From: Streptomyces brasiliensis
GTDB taxonomy: Bacteria; Actinomycetota; Actinomycetes; Streptomycetales; Streptomycetaceae
Direction of reading: 5' to 3'
NCBI RefSeq assembly: GCF_014647875.1
Contig: NZ_BMQA01000018.1
Coordinates: 95,785 to 159,784, forward strand
Length of the DNA: 64,000 nucleotides
Position 1 is the first letter of the stretch; the number at the start of each line of letters is the position of its first letter. A program made the translations under genes and the position numbers. A model generated the notes under the pieces. The model was not told where the DNA came from. It made no database searches and worked only from the letters and a program-made list of their open reading frames with translations. Below, piece by piece: positions 26,600-34,809 of this stretch.

Positions 26600-26913
26600 G
26601 GCCGTTCCTTCATGCTCAGCTGCTGAACGGAGGACATTCCGGGGTGGCCGGTGCCGGCCCCGGAATCAGCCCTGGATCACATTCGAATTCTCCGTCCGGG
26701 TGGAGAGCCGATTGCTTTCGGGGCGGCGTCGAAAACGGGTCAACGGAAACATTGCGGCCCTCCGGTGGCGGTCCAGCGCTGATATGGCCTCGCCCAGGGA
26801 ATGCGCGAGAATTCGATCGAGTTCCGGGCGAGTGGAATTCGAGTAATCGGGGAAACCGGGGTCTGTTAGGGTCCTCCCGAAGTGACCGGGGCGAGCGATG
26901 CCATGGGGGCACA
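26600..26913. other. Intergenic region with EcoRI-like palindromes
   Basis: No gene. It holds the near-perfect 16-bp palindrome GAATTCGATCGAGTTC (26809-26824) and further GAATTCG copies at about 26685 and 26835. TAGGGT at 26867-26872 is a plausible -10 for the rightward gene starting at 26914; no good -35 is visible. Confidence 0.4.
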
Positions 26914-27165
26914 GTGCGTTTGCGAGTGGAGTTCACGACGGAACCCTTCGATCTGGACGAGGCTCCGGCGCACGCGCTGGCCGCCCGCGAGGTCATCGAG
27001 GCGGCCGAGCTGGACGCGGTCGACGTCGGCCCGTTCGGCAACACCGCGGAGGGCGGCGCCGCCACCGTGCTCGGCGCGGTCGACACTCTGCTGCGCAAGT
27101 CGCTGGCGGCCGGTGCCACCCGGATCTCACTGCAGGTCAACGTGATCGGGGAGGGCGACAATTGA
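26914..27165 (+). CDS. Small protein, possibly MTH1187/thiamine-binding-like fold
   Basis: 83 residues from GTG 26914 with GGGGG 5 bases upstream. The pattern of strand (RLRVEFTTEPF), helix (AHALAAREVIEAAELD), strand (VDVGPFGNTAEGG), helix (VLGAVDTLLRKSLAAGATR) and strand (ISLQVNVIGE) fits a ferredoxin-like fold such as the MTH1187/YkoF thiamine-binding family. This is a fold-level guess only. Its stop overlaps the start of the next gene by 4 bases, so it is coupled to the HTH regulator and may sense a ligand for it. Confidence 0.6.
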   Translation: MRLRVEFTTEPFDLDEAPAHALAAREVIEAAELDAVDVGPFGNTAEGGAATVLGAVDTLLRKSLAAGATRISLQVNVIGEGDN

Positions 27166-27524
27166 CCGGGGACGAGCCTTTCATCGCGGCCGTGAAGCCG
27201 CTGGTCGACGCCATGGGCGGGGAGATGCTGCCCCCGGACGAGGCCGGTCCTGACGACGTCGTGCTCGCCTGGGAGGGCGCCGACGCCGTCGCCGTACGTC
27301 TGCCGCAGCTCGCCGACTCCCTCGACCACATCCTGGCCGCCATGGAGCGCAAGCGGGGCAAGCCGCTGGCCGACCTGGACCGCAAGGCCAAGCAGGAGGT
27401 CGTACGGATACTGGAGGCGCGCGGCGCCTTCTCCGTACGGCACGGCGTGGAGACCGTGGCCGGCGCCCTGGGTGTCAGCCGCTTCACCGTCTACAACTAC
27501 CTCAACCGTGAGAAGGGGGCCTGA
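27162..27524 (+). CDS. Small HTH regulator with YheO/DauR-type C-terminal domain
   Basis: 120 residues from a TTG start overlapping the previous stop, with GGGGAGGG 5 bases upstream. The C-terminal 60 residues (DRKAKQEVVRILEARGAF, then VETVAGALGVSRFTVYNYL) match the HTH_22 domain of YheO/DauR regulators. The normal PAS-like sensor domain is reduced to about 55 residues (FIAAVKPLVDAMGGEMLPP...WEGADAVAVRLPQL). It stands directly upstream of the urate operon in the same direction, so it is a candidate regulator of urate catabolism, possibly binding the palindrome at 27633. Confidence 0.72.
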   Translation: MTGDEPFIAAVKPLVDAMGGEMLPPDEAGPDDVVLAWEGADAVAVRLPQLADSLDHILAAMERKRGKPLADLDRKAKQEVVRILEARGAFSVRHGVETVAGALGVSRFTVYNYLNREKGA

Positions 27525-27632
27525 TCGAGGCCGAGAAACGGCCCAGGTCAGGGCCCTCATCGGGACCCTCCCCGCAGGTACGCGACAGCCGCCGTCCGCC
27601 GTCCGGACAGCGGCCTTTTGTCATCCCGAATT

Positions 27633-27673
27633 TTCAACAAAGTGTTGACGCGAAGTTCTGGACGGCGTTAGCT
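27633..27673 (+). promoter_or_regulatory. Urate-operon promoter with embedded palindrome
   Basis: TTCAACAAAGTGTTGAC (27633-27649) has TCAACA/TGTTGA arms. Its right arm overlaps a -35-like TTGACG (27645-27650), followed after 17-18 bp by TTAGCT/TAGCTG (27668-27674) as a possible -10. A protein bound here would block the promoter. A very similar 17-mer lies upstream of allB at 54718. Confidence 0.62.
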
Positions 27674-27723
27674 GACCGCAGCCCGTTCAGCACCCAAGGC
27701 CGCTCGCGGCCACGGAGGCCCCC

Positions 27724-28233
27724 GTGACGACGACTTCCACGCCCCCGGGCCTGGCCCGGTTCAATGGACTCGAGGAGCCCGCGGCCCTCGCCGCGCTCCA
27801 CGAGGCGTGCGCCTCCACGGCGTGGGCCCGGCAGCTGCTCACCGGCCGCCCCTACGCCACCGCCGACGACCTCTACACCGCCGGCGACGCCGCCATGGCC
27901 GAGCTGACCGGCGAGGACCTGGCGGAGGCGATGGCCGGACACCCGCCGATCGGCCGTCCCGAGCCGGGCGACCCGGCCTCGGCCCGGGAACAGCGCGGCA
28001 TGGCCGGCGCCTCCGCGGAGCTGAAAGCGGAGATGCTGGAACTGAACCTGGCCTACCAGGACAGGTTCGGCCACGTCTTCCTGATCTGCGCCACCGGCAG
28101 AACCGGCGAGCAGATGCGGGACGCGGTCAAGGAGCGGATCGGGAACTCGCCCGAGCAGGAGCAGGAGATCGTGCGCACCGAACTGGGCAAGATCAACCGT
28201 ATCCGGCTCGCCCGACTCGTCGAAGAGGACTGA
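27724..28233 (+). CDS. uraD: OHCU decarboxylase
   Basis: 169 residues. The conserved catalytic region is present: AGHPPIGRP with the active His, then ASAREQRGM, then FLICATGRTGEQM and ELGKINRIRL at the C-terminus. The enzyme decarboxylates 2-oxo-4-hydroxy-4-carboxy-5-ureidoimidazoline to S-allantoin, the last step of urate oxidation. The GTG start has GGAGG upstream. First gene of the uraD-uraH-uricase operon (7 and 4 bp between genes). Confidence 0.94.
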   Translation: MTTTSTPPGLARFNGLEEPAALAALHEACASTAWARQLLTGRPYATADDLYTAGDAAMAELTGEDLAEAMAGHPPIGRPEPGDPASAREQRGMAGASAELKAEMLELNLAYQDRFGHVFLICATGRTGEQMRDAVKERIGNSPEQEQEIVRTELGKINRIRLARLVEED

Positions 28234-28240
28234 CGCAGCC

Positions 28241-28636
28241 ATGAGCACCAGCACCACCGCCTCGGTGTCCACGCACATCCTGGACACCTCCGCCGGCCGC
28301 CCCGCCGAGGGCGTCGCGGTCCGACTCGCCGCCCGCAGCGGCCGCGACGCGGACTGGCAGGCGCTCGGCGGCTCCGCGACCGACGCGGACGGGCGGTGCA
28401 AGGACCTGCCGGCCCTGCCGGAAGGGACCACCCAGGTACGGCTCGACTTCGCCGTGGAGCCGTACTTCGAGAAGAAGCAAGCCGATGCGCAGCAGGACGC
28501 CCCCGCGAATCGGGACAGCGGACAAGGCGTGTTCTTCCCGGAGGTGGCGATCACGTTCGCCGTCGTACCGGGCGAGCACTACCACGTACCGCTGCTGCTC
28601 AACCCGTTCGGCTACTCCGTTTACCGAGGGAGCTAG
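28241..28636 (+). CDS. uraH: 5-hydroxyisourate hydrolase (transthyretin-like)
   Basis: 131 residues, transthyretin-like fold: THILDTSAGRPAEGVAVRL at the start and the diagnostic C-terminal tetrapeptide YRGS. Family members hydrolyse 5-hydroxyisourate to OHCU. There is a slightly longer insert than usual in the middle (EKKQADAQQDAPANRDSGQ). Placed between uraD and uricase, with an ATG start 7 bp after the previous stop. Confidence 0.95.
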   Translation: MSTSTTASVSTHILDTSAGRPAEGVAVRLAARSGRDADWQALGGSATDADGRCKDLPALPEGTTQVRLDFAVEPYFEKKQADAQQDAPANRDSGQGVFFPEVAITFAVVPGEHYHVPLLLNPFGYSVYRGS

Positions 28637-28640
28637 CTAA

Positions 28641-29597
28641 ATGACTGTCAATTCCCGCCCTGCCCGTCCTGTGATCCTGGGACAGAACCAGTACGGCAAG
28701 GCCGAGAACCGAGTCGTCAAGATCACGCGGGACGGCGCCACCCACCACATCAAGGACCTCAACGTGTCCGTGTCGCTGAGCGGCGACATGGAGGAGGTCC
28801 ACTACTCCGGCTCCAACGCCAACGTCCTGCCGACCGACACCACCAAGAACACGGTGTACGCGTTCGCCAAGGAGCACGGCATCGAGTCCGCCGAGCAGTT
28901 CGGCATCCACCTCGCCCGGCACTTCGTGACCTCGCAGGAGCCGATCCACCGCACCCGGATTCGCATCGAGGAGTACGCCTGGGAGCGGATCGAGACGTCC
29001 GACGCCGGCTCCGGGTCCAGCGGCACGGACGAGGCCAAGCACTCCTTCGTCCGCAAGGGCCAGGAGACCCGGCTGACCCAGATCACGTACGACGGCGAGT
29101 CGTGGGAGGTGATCTCGGGGCTGAAGGACCTGGTCGTGATGAACTCGACCGACTCCGAGTTCTGGGGCTACGTCAAGGACAAGTACACGACGCTCCCGGA
29201 GGCGTACGACCGCATCCTGGCCACCCAGGTCTCCGGCCGCTGGCGGTTCAACTGGACCGACGACGAGCAGGAGATGCCCGACTGGGAGAACTCCTACGAG
29301 CAGACGAAGAAGCACCTGCTCCAGGCCTTCGCCGAGACGTACTCGCTCTCGCTGCAGCAGACGCTCTACCAGATGGGTTCGCGGATCATCGACAACCGCA
29401 CCGAGATCGACGAGGTCCGCTTCTCGCTGCCGAACAAGCACCACTTCCTTGTCGACCTGGAGCCCTTCGGACTGAAGAACGCCACCGAAGACGGTGCTGT
29501 GTACTTCGCCGCCGACCGTCCCTACGGCCTCATCGAGGCCACGGTCCTGCGGGACGGCTGCGAGGCGCGGATCCCGGTGGACCTCACCAACCTCTGA
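28641..29597 (+). CDS. Uricase (factor-independent urate hydroxylase)
   Basis: 318 residues of tandem T-fold uricase. Conserved features include VYAFAKEHGI with the preceding TDTTKNTV (catalytic Thr/Lys region), FVTSQEPIHRTRIRIEEYAW, the DLVVMNSTDSEFWG segment and SLPNKHHFLVDLEPF. It oxidises urate with O2 to 5-hydroxyisourate and H2O2, which uraH and uraD then process. The hydrogen peroxide made here would normally be handled by a catalase; the nearby catalase gene is degraded. Last gene of the operon. Confidence 0.96.
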   Translation: MTVNSRPARPVILGQNQYGKAENRVVKITRDGATHHIKDLNVSVSLSGDMEEVHYSGSNANVLPTDTTKNTVYAFAKEHGIESAEQFGIHLARHFVTSQEPIHRTRIRIEEYAWERIETSDAGSGSSGTDEAKHSFVRKGQETRLTQITYDGESWEVISGLKDLVVMNSTDSEFWGYVKDKYTTLPEAYDRILATQVSGRWRFNWTDDEQEMPDWENSYEQTKKHLLQAFAETYSLSLQQTLYQMGSRIIDNRTEIDEVRFSLPNKHHFLVDLEPFGLKNATEDGAVYFAADRPYGLIEATVLRDGCEARIPVDLTNL

Positions 29598-29721
29598 CCC
29601 TCCTCCCTTTCGGCACCCGTGACCGGGGAGGCGCATCTCCCGGCTCCCCGACCACGGCACTCAAACTTCCGGGGTCCTGCCGTGCCCACTTCACAAGTCC
29701 ACTGAGCGAAAAGGACGAATC

Positions 29722-31098
29722 ATGGCAGCAGCCCAGCGCATCGTCATCGAGAACGGCGCGATCGCGACGGTCGACGCGGACGACACCGAGTACACGAACG
29801 GGTACCTCGTCATCGCCGGCAACCGCATCGAGGCGCTCGGCGCGGGCAAGGCCCCCGAGGGCCTGGAGAACGTCGTACGCCGCATCGACGCGTCCGGGCA
29901 CCTGGTCACACCCGGCCTGGTCAACACGCACCACCACTTCTACCAGTGGATCACCCGCGGACTGGCCACCGACCACAGCCTCTTCGACTGGCTGGTCGCC
30001 CTCTACCCGATCTGGGCGCGCATCGACGAGCCGATGGCCTACGCGGCCGCGCAGGGCTCCCTCGCGGTGATGGCCCGTGGCGGTGTCACCACCGCGATGG
30101 ACCACCACTACGTCTACCCGAAGGGCTCCGGCGACCTGTCCGGCGCCATCATCCGCGCCGCCCGCGAGACGGGCGTCCGCTTCACCCTCGCCCGTGGCTC
30201 CATGGACCGCGGCGAGAAGTCCGGCGGCCTGCCGCCGGACTTCGCCGTGGAGACGCTCGAGAGCGCCCTGGCCGCCACCGAGGAGACGGTCGAGCAGTAC
30301 CACGACGCCTCCTTCGACGCGATGACCCAAGTGGCCGTGGCGCCCTGCTCGCCCTTCTCCGTCTCCACCGAACTCCTGTGTGAGGGCGCCGCGTTGGCTC
30401 GCCGGCTAGGCGTGCGGCTGCACACGCACGGCTCGGAGACGGTCGAGGAGGAGAAGTTCTGCCACGAGCTGTTCGGCATGGGCCCGACCGACTACTTCGA
30501 GTCGACGGGCTGGCTCGGCGAGGACGTGTGGATGGCGCACTGCGTCCACATGAACGACGCCGACATCGCGGCCTTCGCCCGGACGAGGACCGGCGTCGCC
30601 CACTGTCCGTCGTCCAACGCCCGTCTGGCGGCAGGCATCGCGCGGGTGCCCGACATGCTGGCGGCCGGCGTCCCGGTCGGCCTCGGCGTCGACGGCACGG
30701 CGTCGAACGAGTCGGGCGAGCTGCACACCGAACTGCGCAACGCGCTGCTCATCAACCGCCTGGGCGCGCACCGGGAAGCGGCGCTGAACGCCCGTCAGGT
30801 GCTGCGCCTCGGGACGTACGGCGGCGCCCGAGTGCTGGGCCGCAGCACCGAGATCGGCTCTCTGGAGCCGGGCAAGCTCGCCGACCTGGTGCTCTGGAGG
30901 CTCGACACCGTCGCACACGCCTCCATCGCCGACCCGGTGACCGCGCTGGTCTTCGGTGCGGCGGCGCCGGTGACGGCGTCGTTCGTGAATGGCCGTCAGA
31001 TCGTCGAGGCGGGCCGCCTGCTGCACGTCGACGAGGACGAGATCGCCCGCTCCACGCGGGCCGAGGCCCAGCGCCTGGCGCGGATCGCCGCGGGATAA
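29722..31098 (+). CDS. 8-oxoguanine deaminase (amidohydrolase)
   Basis: 458 residues of the cyclic amidohydrolase superfamily. Metal ligands appear in NTHHHFYQW, the His pair region RLHTHGSETVEEE, WMAHCVHMND and the terminal Asp in GLGVDGTASNESGELH. The pattern fits the 8-oxoguanine/isoguanine deaminase group rather than guanine deaminase (short N-terminus, VNTHHHFYQWITRGLA). It converts 8-oxoguanine to urate, feeding the operon just upstream. The 124-bp gap may hold its own promoter. ATG start preceded by AAAGGACG. Confidence 0.88.
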   Translation: MAAAQRIVIENGAIATVDADDTEYTNGYLVIAGNRIEALGAGKAPEGLENVVRRIDASGHLVTPGLVNTHHHFYQWITRGLATDHSLFDWLVALYPIWARIDEPMAYAAAQGSLAVMARGGVTTAMDHHYVYPKGSGDLSGAIIRAARETGVRFTLARGSMDRGEKSGGLPPDFAVETLESALAATEETVEQYHDASFDAMTQVAVAPCSPFSVSTELLCEGAALARRLGVRLHTHGSETVEEEKFCHELFGMGPTDYFESTGWLGEDVWMAHCVHMNDADIAAFARTRTGVAHCPSSNARLAAGIARVPDMLAAGVPVGLGVDGTASNESGELHTELRNALLINRLGAHREAALNARQVLRLGTYGGARVLGRSTEIGSLEPGKLADLVLWRLDTVAHASIADPVTALVFGAAAPVTASFVNGRQIVEAGRLLHVDEDEIARSTRAEAQRLARIAAG

Positions 31099-31130
31099 CT
31101 CCTCGTCGCCGAACGACATCCGATCTCCGG

Positions 31131-31150
31131 CCGGGAGGGACGGCTCCCGG
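31131..31150 (+). terminator. Putative terminator after 8-oxoguanine deaminase
   Basis: CCGGGAG (31131-31137) and CTCCCGG (31144-31150) form a perfect 7-bp stem with a 6-base loop, 32 bp past the stop. Confidence 0.55.
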
Positions 31151-31621
31151 TCGGCAGCCGTGGACCCGAGCGGGGTTCATGGCGGCCGTATCCGGGGCGC
31201 GTGCGTGGACGCGCCCGCGCCCCGGACGGTCCCGGACGGGGGGCGTGGCCGCAGTCCTGCTCAACCTGGTCTTCAACCACCCCGGCGACGGCCGCGAAGC
31301 CCACGACGTGACGCATCCGATGGAAGCGGGGGAGGAGATCGTCGCCGACGGGACACCTTGTGCGCCTGGGAGGCTTTCGTGGAGGGGTGAGGCGGGGGCC
31401 GGTCCGCTGGAGGCCTGGCCGAGGGGTGAGGCGTGGGGGGCAGGTCCGCTCGGGGCTCGGCGAAGGGCTGAGGCGTGGGGCGGGATCGCCGTGGGACCCG
31501 GGGAGGCCCGAGCCCCACGGCGGTCGCTGGGAGACGTCGTGGAGGTCTGACGTGCGCGGAGGAACCGTCGGAGCTGGACCGGCGCGACTGGAAGCCCCGT
31601 CCTCCGCCACCTCCCCGTAGG
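31151..31621. repeat. Gene-free region with about 40-bp imperfect tandem repeats
   Basis: Apart from the terminator before it, I see no gene. Between about 31383 and 31500 the sequence repeats a 38-40 bp unit roughly three times (each starts GGGGTGAGGCG or GGGCTGAGGCG and contains GGTCCGCT or similar). The repeats are diverged. Frames across them are low-complexity and unlikely to be translated. Confidence 0.5.
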
Positions 31622-33055
31622 TCACCCCCTCCGCCCCGAACGCAGGACCACCGCCCCCAGCGTCAAGGCCCCCACCGCGATGCCGGTCGCCACCCGGAAC
31701 GCCAGCTGGTAGCCCTCCGCCGTGGCCGGGAGCAGCTCCGCGCCGCCGTTCAGCAACCCGTCCGTCCGGCTCGCCGCCAGCGTCGTCAGTACCGCCAGGC
31801 CCAGCGAACCGCCCACCACCTGCGTCGTGTTGAAGAGGCCGGAAGCCAGCCCCGCGTCCTCCTCCCGCGCTCCCGACATGGCCAGCCCGGTCAGTGCGGG
31901 CATCGCGGCCGCGAACCCCGTGGCCAGCAGGAGCAGCGGCGGCAGCACGTCGGTGGCGTACGAACCCTCCGCCGGGGCGCGGCTCAGCAGGGCCATGCCC
32001 CCGGCGATCAGCACCAGCCCGGCCACCAGCACCCGATACGCCCCGAACCGCTCGATGGTCCGCGCCGAAAGGCCCAGCATCAGCAGCCCGATGGCGACCG
32101 GCGCGGGAAGGAACGCCGTCCCGGTCGCCAACTCGCTGAAACCGAGTACCCGTTGCAGATACAGCGCGCCGATGAACTGGAAGCCGTACATCGTCCCGAT
32201 CATCAGCACCTGGACGGCGTTCGCGCCGGCCAGCAGCCGCGAGCGGAACAGCCGCAGCCGCAGCAGCGGGCGTGCGGCGCGGGCCTGGCGGAGGGTGAAC
32301 ACCACGAAGAGCCCGAGGGCCAGGGCGGCCGGCAGCAGAGTGGCGGCGAGCTCGCGATCACCGGCGCCCACGATGACGTACACCGTCAGCATCAGCGCGC
32401 CGGTGACGAGTGCGGCCCCCGGATAGTCGGCGCCCTTACCGAGCCCCGCGCCACGCTCCGGCGCCAGGACCCGGACCGCCGCCAGCCACGCCACCACGCC
32501 GATCGGCAGGTTGATCAGAAAGATCCAGTGCCAGCTCAGGGCCTGCGTCAGCGCCCCGCCGAGGAAGGTGCCGAGCGCCCCGCCCGCCGCGCCGACCGCG
32601 CTGAACACCGCGATGGCGCGGGCCTGTTCACGTGGCTCGGGGAACAGGGACACCAGCATTCCGAGCACCACGGCCGACGCCATCGCGCTGCCCGTACCTT
32701 GCAGCGCCCGTGCCGCGATCAGCACGTCCTGACCGGTGGCCACCCCGGCCAGCACCGACGCCACGGTGAACACGGCGAGGCCCGCCGTGAACATCCGCTT
32801 GCGGCCCACCAGGTCCCCGAGCCGGCCGATCAGCAGGAGCAGCCCGCCGAACGGGATCAGATAGGCGTTGACGACCCAGGCGAGCCCCGGCCCGCTGAAC
32901 CCCAGATCGCGCTGGATGGCCGGCATCGCCACCGTGACGATGTTGCCGTCCAGGATCGTCATCAGCGCTCCCGCGCACAGCACGACGAGGGACGCCCCAC
33001 GGGAGTACGTTCGGGACGGCGCCACCCGTGCCGGTGACTCGATCGACGTCGACAT
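31622..33055 (-). CDS. MFS multidrug efflux transporter (DHA2/EmrB type)
   Basis: 477 residues, strongly hydrophobic, with the expected 12-14 helices. DHA2 features are visible: LDGNIVTVAMPAIQRDL in helix 1, GRLGDLVGRKRMF (motif A) and the motif-C-like GAAGGALGTFLGGAL. Such pumps export drugs or toxic metabolites using the proton gradient. The divergent HxlR gene at 33140 shares an 84-bp region with a palindrome, so it is the likely local regulator. ATG start 33055. Confidence 0.9.
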   Translation of the reverse strand: MSTSIESPARVAPSRTYSRGASLVVLCAGALMTILDGNIVTVAMPAIQRDLGFSGPGLAWVVNAYLIPFGGLLLLIGRLGDLVGRKRMFTAGLAVFTVASVLAGVATGQDVLIAARALQGTGSAMASAVVLGMLVSLFPEPREQARAIAVFSAVGAAGGALGTFLGGALTQALSWHWIFLINLPIGVVAWLAAVRVLAPERGAGLGKGADYPGAALVTGALMLTVYVIVGAGDRELAATLLPAALALGLFVVFTLRQARAARPLLRLRLFRSRLLAGANAVQVLMIGTMYGFQFIGALYLQRVLGFSELATGTAFLPAPVAIGLLMLGLSARTIERFGAYRVLVAGLVLIAGGMALLSRAPAEGSYATDVLPPLLLLATGFAAAMPALTGLAMSGAREEDAGLASGLFNTTQVVGGSLGLAVLTTLAASRTDGLLNGGAELLPATAEGYQLAFRVATGIAVGALTLGAVVLRSGRRG

Positions 33056-33078
33056 GCTTGCTCCAACCACCCTAGGTG

Positions 33079-33104
33079 CACGACTTGTAACGGAGTACAT
33101 CGTG
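33079..33104. promoter_or_regulatory. Inverted repeat between MFS and HxlR genes
   Basis: CACGA (33079-33083) and TCGTG (33100-33104) flank an inner TGTA...TACA symmetry within the sequence TTGTAACGGAGTACA. The whole lies midway between the two divergent starts and is a good HxlR operator candidate. Confidence 0.55.
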
Positions 33105-33139
33105 GGTGACCATGGGTAGCGGCATAAGGAGGCAGTTCG

Positions 33140-33541
33140 ATGTCCCAGAGGAACACCGGTGTTACCCCGCAGGTCGTGAACGCGCACGCATGCCCGGTGC
33201 GGGAAGTTCTTGACAGGGTCGCCGGAAAATGGAGCGTACAGATCCTGGTCGCGGCCGCTCAAGGGCCCATCCGCTTCACCGAGTTGGAGCGAGGCATCGA
33301 GGGCATCAGCCGCCGTATGCTCACGCTCACCCTGCGCAACCTGGAGCGCGACGGCCTGGTGACACGCACCGTGTATCCGACGGTGCCGCCGAGGGTGGAG
33401 TACGAACTCACGCCGGTGGCCCAGGAGCTGCACGAGACGCTCCAGCGGCTGACCGACTGGGCCGAGCGCAACCGCGTGTACATCGCCGAGGCGCGGGCGG
33501 CCTACGACGTCGAGCGCCAGCCGGAGTTGCTCGACGCGTAG
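33140..33541 (+). CDS. HxlR-family transcriptional regulator
   Basis: 133 residues of winged-helix HxlR type: CPVREVLDRVAGKWSVQIL, FTELERGIEGISRRMLTLTL, and the wing VTRTVYPTVPPRVEYELT. A single Cys at the start of the domain (HACPV) is where some family members sense electrophiles or oxidants. Divergent from the MFS pump and probably its repressor. The ATG start has AAGGAGG upstream. Confidence 0.9.
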   Translation: MSQRNTGVTPQVVNAHACPVREVLDRVAGKWSVQILVAAAQGPIRFTELERGIEGISRRMLTLTLRNLERDGLVTRTVYPTVPPRVEYELTPVAQELHETLQRLTDWAERNRVYIAEARAAYDVERQPELLDA

Positions 33542-33598
33542 GCGGCGGGCCCTGCTGGACGGGTTCGGCGGCAGGCCACCCGCCGACGGCGGGACGCG

Positions 33599-34021
33599 CT
33601 AGATCCCGAACAGAGCCAGGTCCGTCGCCAGCTCCTTGAATATCTCCTGGGGGTCGGCGACCAGCCTGCGCTGCTTGAGGTCCATGATCCCGCCGACCGC
33701 GGTGATCTCGGCGGCCACCGTGCCGTCGGTCTTGCGCACCAGCTGCACGATCCGGAACGTCTTGCCCTCGCCCCACTCGAACGCGCAGGTCACGTCCACC
33801 TCGTCGCCGGCGAGCAGCTCACGCCGGTAGCGGATCGTCGTCTCCAGCGAGACCGGACCCACGCCCCGGCCGACGAGCTGCGCCTGGCTCACCCCGGCCG
33901 CCTGGAGCAGCGACCAGCGGGCGTGCTCCGCGTAGTTGAGGTACACCGCCTGGTTGAGGTGGCCCTGCACATCGGTCTCGTACCCTCGGACGATGACCCG
34001 GACGGAAAACGGCTCGCTCAC
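33599..34021 (-). CDS. Acyl-CoA thioesterase (hotdog fold, 4HBT family)
   Basis: 140 residues with the 4-hydroxybenzoyl-CoA-thioesterase pattern: VRGYETDVQGHLNQAVYLNY holds the catalytic Asp-x5-His-x-Asn arrangement, followed by VSLETTIRYRRELLAGDEV. These enzymes hydrolyse short or aromatic acyl-CoAs. GTG 34021 has GAGGA 5 bases upstream. No operon partner clarifies the substrate. Confidence 0.85.
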   Translation of the reverse strand: MSEPFSVRVIVRGYETDVQGHLNQAVYLNYAEHARWSLLQAAGVSQAQLVGRGVGPVSLETTIRYRRELLAGDEVDVTCAFEWGEGKTFRIVQLVRKTDGTVAAEITAVGGIMDLKQRRLVADPQEIFKELATDLALFGI

Positions 34022-34091
34022 GACTTCCTCTTCTCGTGTACGGCTTCTCGTGTACGACGCATTGATCTCGTCCGATCCTGGCATGCGCGGC

Positions 34092-34745
34092 TCACGCCCG
34101 GCGCGGGGAGGCCAGCAGACAGCGCGCCCTCGTCCGCGCCTCCGTGTACTCCCCGGCCTGCCAGCCGGCCGCCTCCAGCGTGGCCGCGTACGCCCCCAGC
34201 GCCTCGCCGGCCGGTCCGTACACGGCGACCGCCTCGGGCTGTGGGGTGGCACGTACCCGGTAACCGTCGCCGTCCGTCCCCTCCGGCCGGTGCCCGGCGG
34301 CCTCCAGGGCGAGTGCGGCGGCCCGCACGAGATGCGTGCGCTCCCACCCGCACGGCCGGTCCATGGCCCCGTCCGGATTGGTCATCCGGCGCAGCTCGAG
34401 CAGCCCCTGCCAGGCGCTGTGCACCTCCCGCACCCGAGCCGGACCCGCCGTCCCGGCCGCGTCGAGGGCCTCCTCCTCCTCCTCCTCGCCGCCGACGCGA
34501 GCAGCGAACCCCCCACCGCCTGCCGCGGCGGCGGCCGCCGGGACGGTGGGCTCCTGCGCCGGCGACTCCCTTGTGCGATGTCCCGCGGGCGTCAGGAAGT
34601 GGTCGTGCGGCGGGCGCGGGTGGCGGAAGGCGAGCCCCCGTTTCACCAGCGCCGCGAGCTGTGCCTCCGTACCGCGCAGCCGCCCGGTGACCGGGTCGGC
34701 GGCGTCGATGACACGCCGCTGCGCGGCGCTCGGTGGTCGTGTCAC
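34092..34745 (-). CDS. Hypothetical actinobacterial protein
   Basis: 217 residues. A GTG start with GGGAGGAG 7 bases upstream and strong GC3 supports a real gene. The N-terminus (MTRPPSAAQRRVIDAADP, VTGRLRGTEAQLAALVKRGL) looks like a helix-turn-helix-like segment, followed by an acidic linker with seven consecutive Glu/Gly-Glu residues and a helical C-terminus. I do not recognise a family. Neighbours are a thioesterase and a histidine phosphatase on the same strand, each with its own spacing, so no clear operon. Confidence 0.65.
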   Translation of the reverse strand: MTRPPSAAQRRVIDAADPVTGRLRGTEAQLAALVKRGLAFRHPRPPHDHFLTPAGHRTRESPAQEPTVPAAAAAAGGGGFAARVGGEEEEEEALDAAGTAGPARVREVHSAWQGLLELRRMTNPDGAMDRPCGWERTHLVRAAALALEAAGHRPEGTDGDGYRVRATPQPEAVAVYGPAGEALGAYAATLEAAGWQAGEYTEARTRARCLLASPRRA

Positions 34746-34809
34746 GGCGTGCTCCTCCCGGTCGTCGGCTTCTTCGAAGCGTACGACCGGGGTATGACAG
34801 CGGGACGCA

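Noticed and set aside
30528..31550. 340-residue plus-strand frame after the 8-oxoguanine deaminase
   Set aside because: Its first half is a shadow of the deaminase gene, and the rest crosses the 40-bp repeats with no conserved motif.
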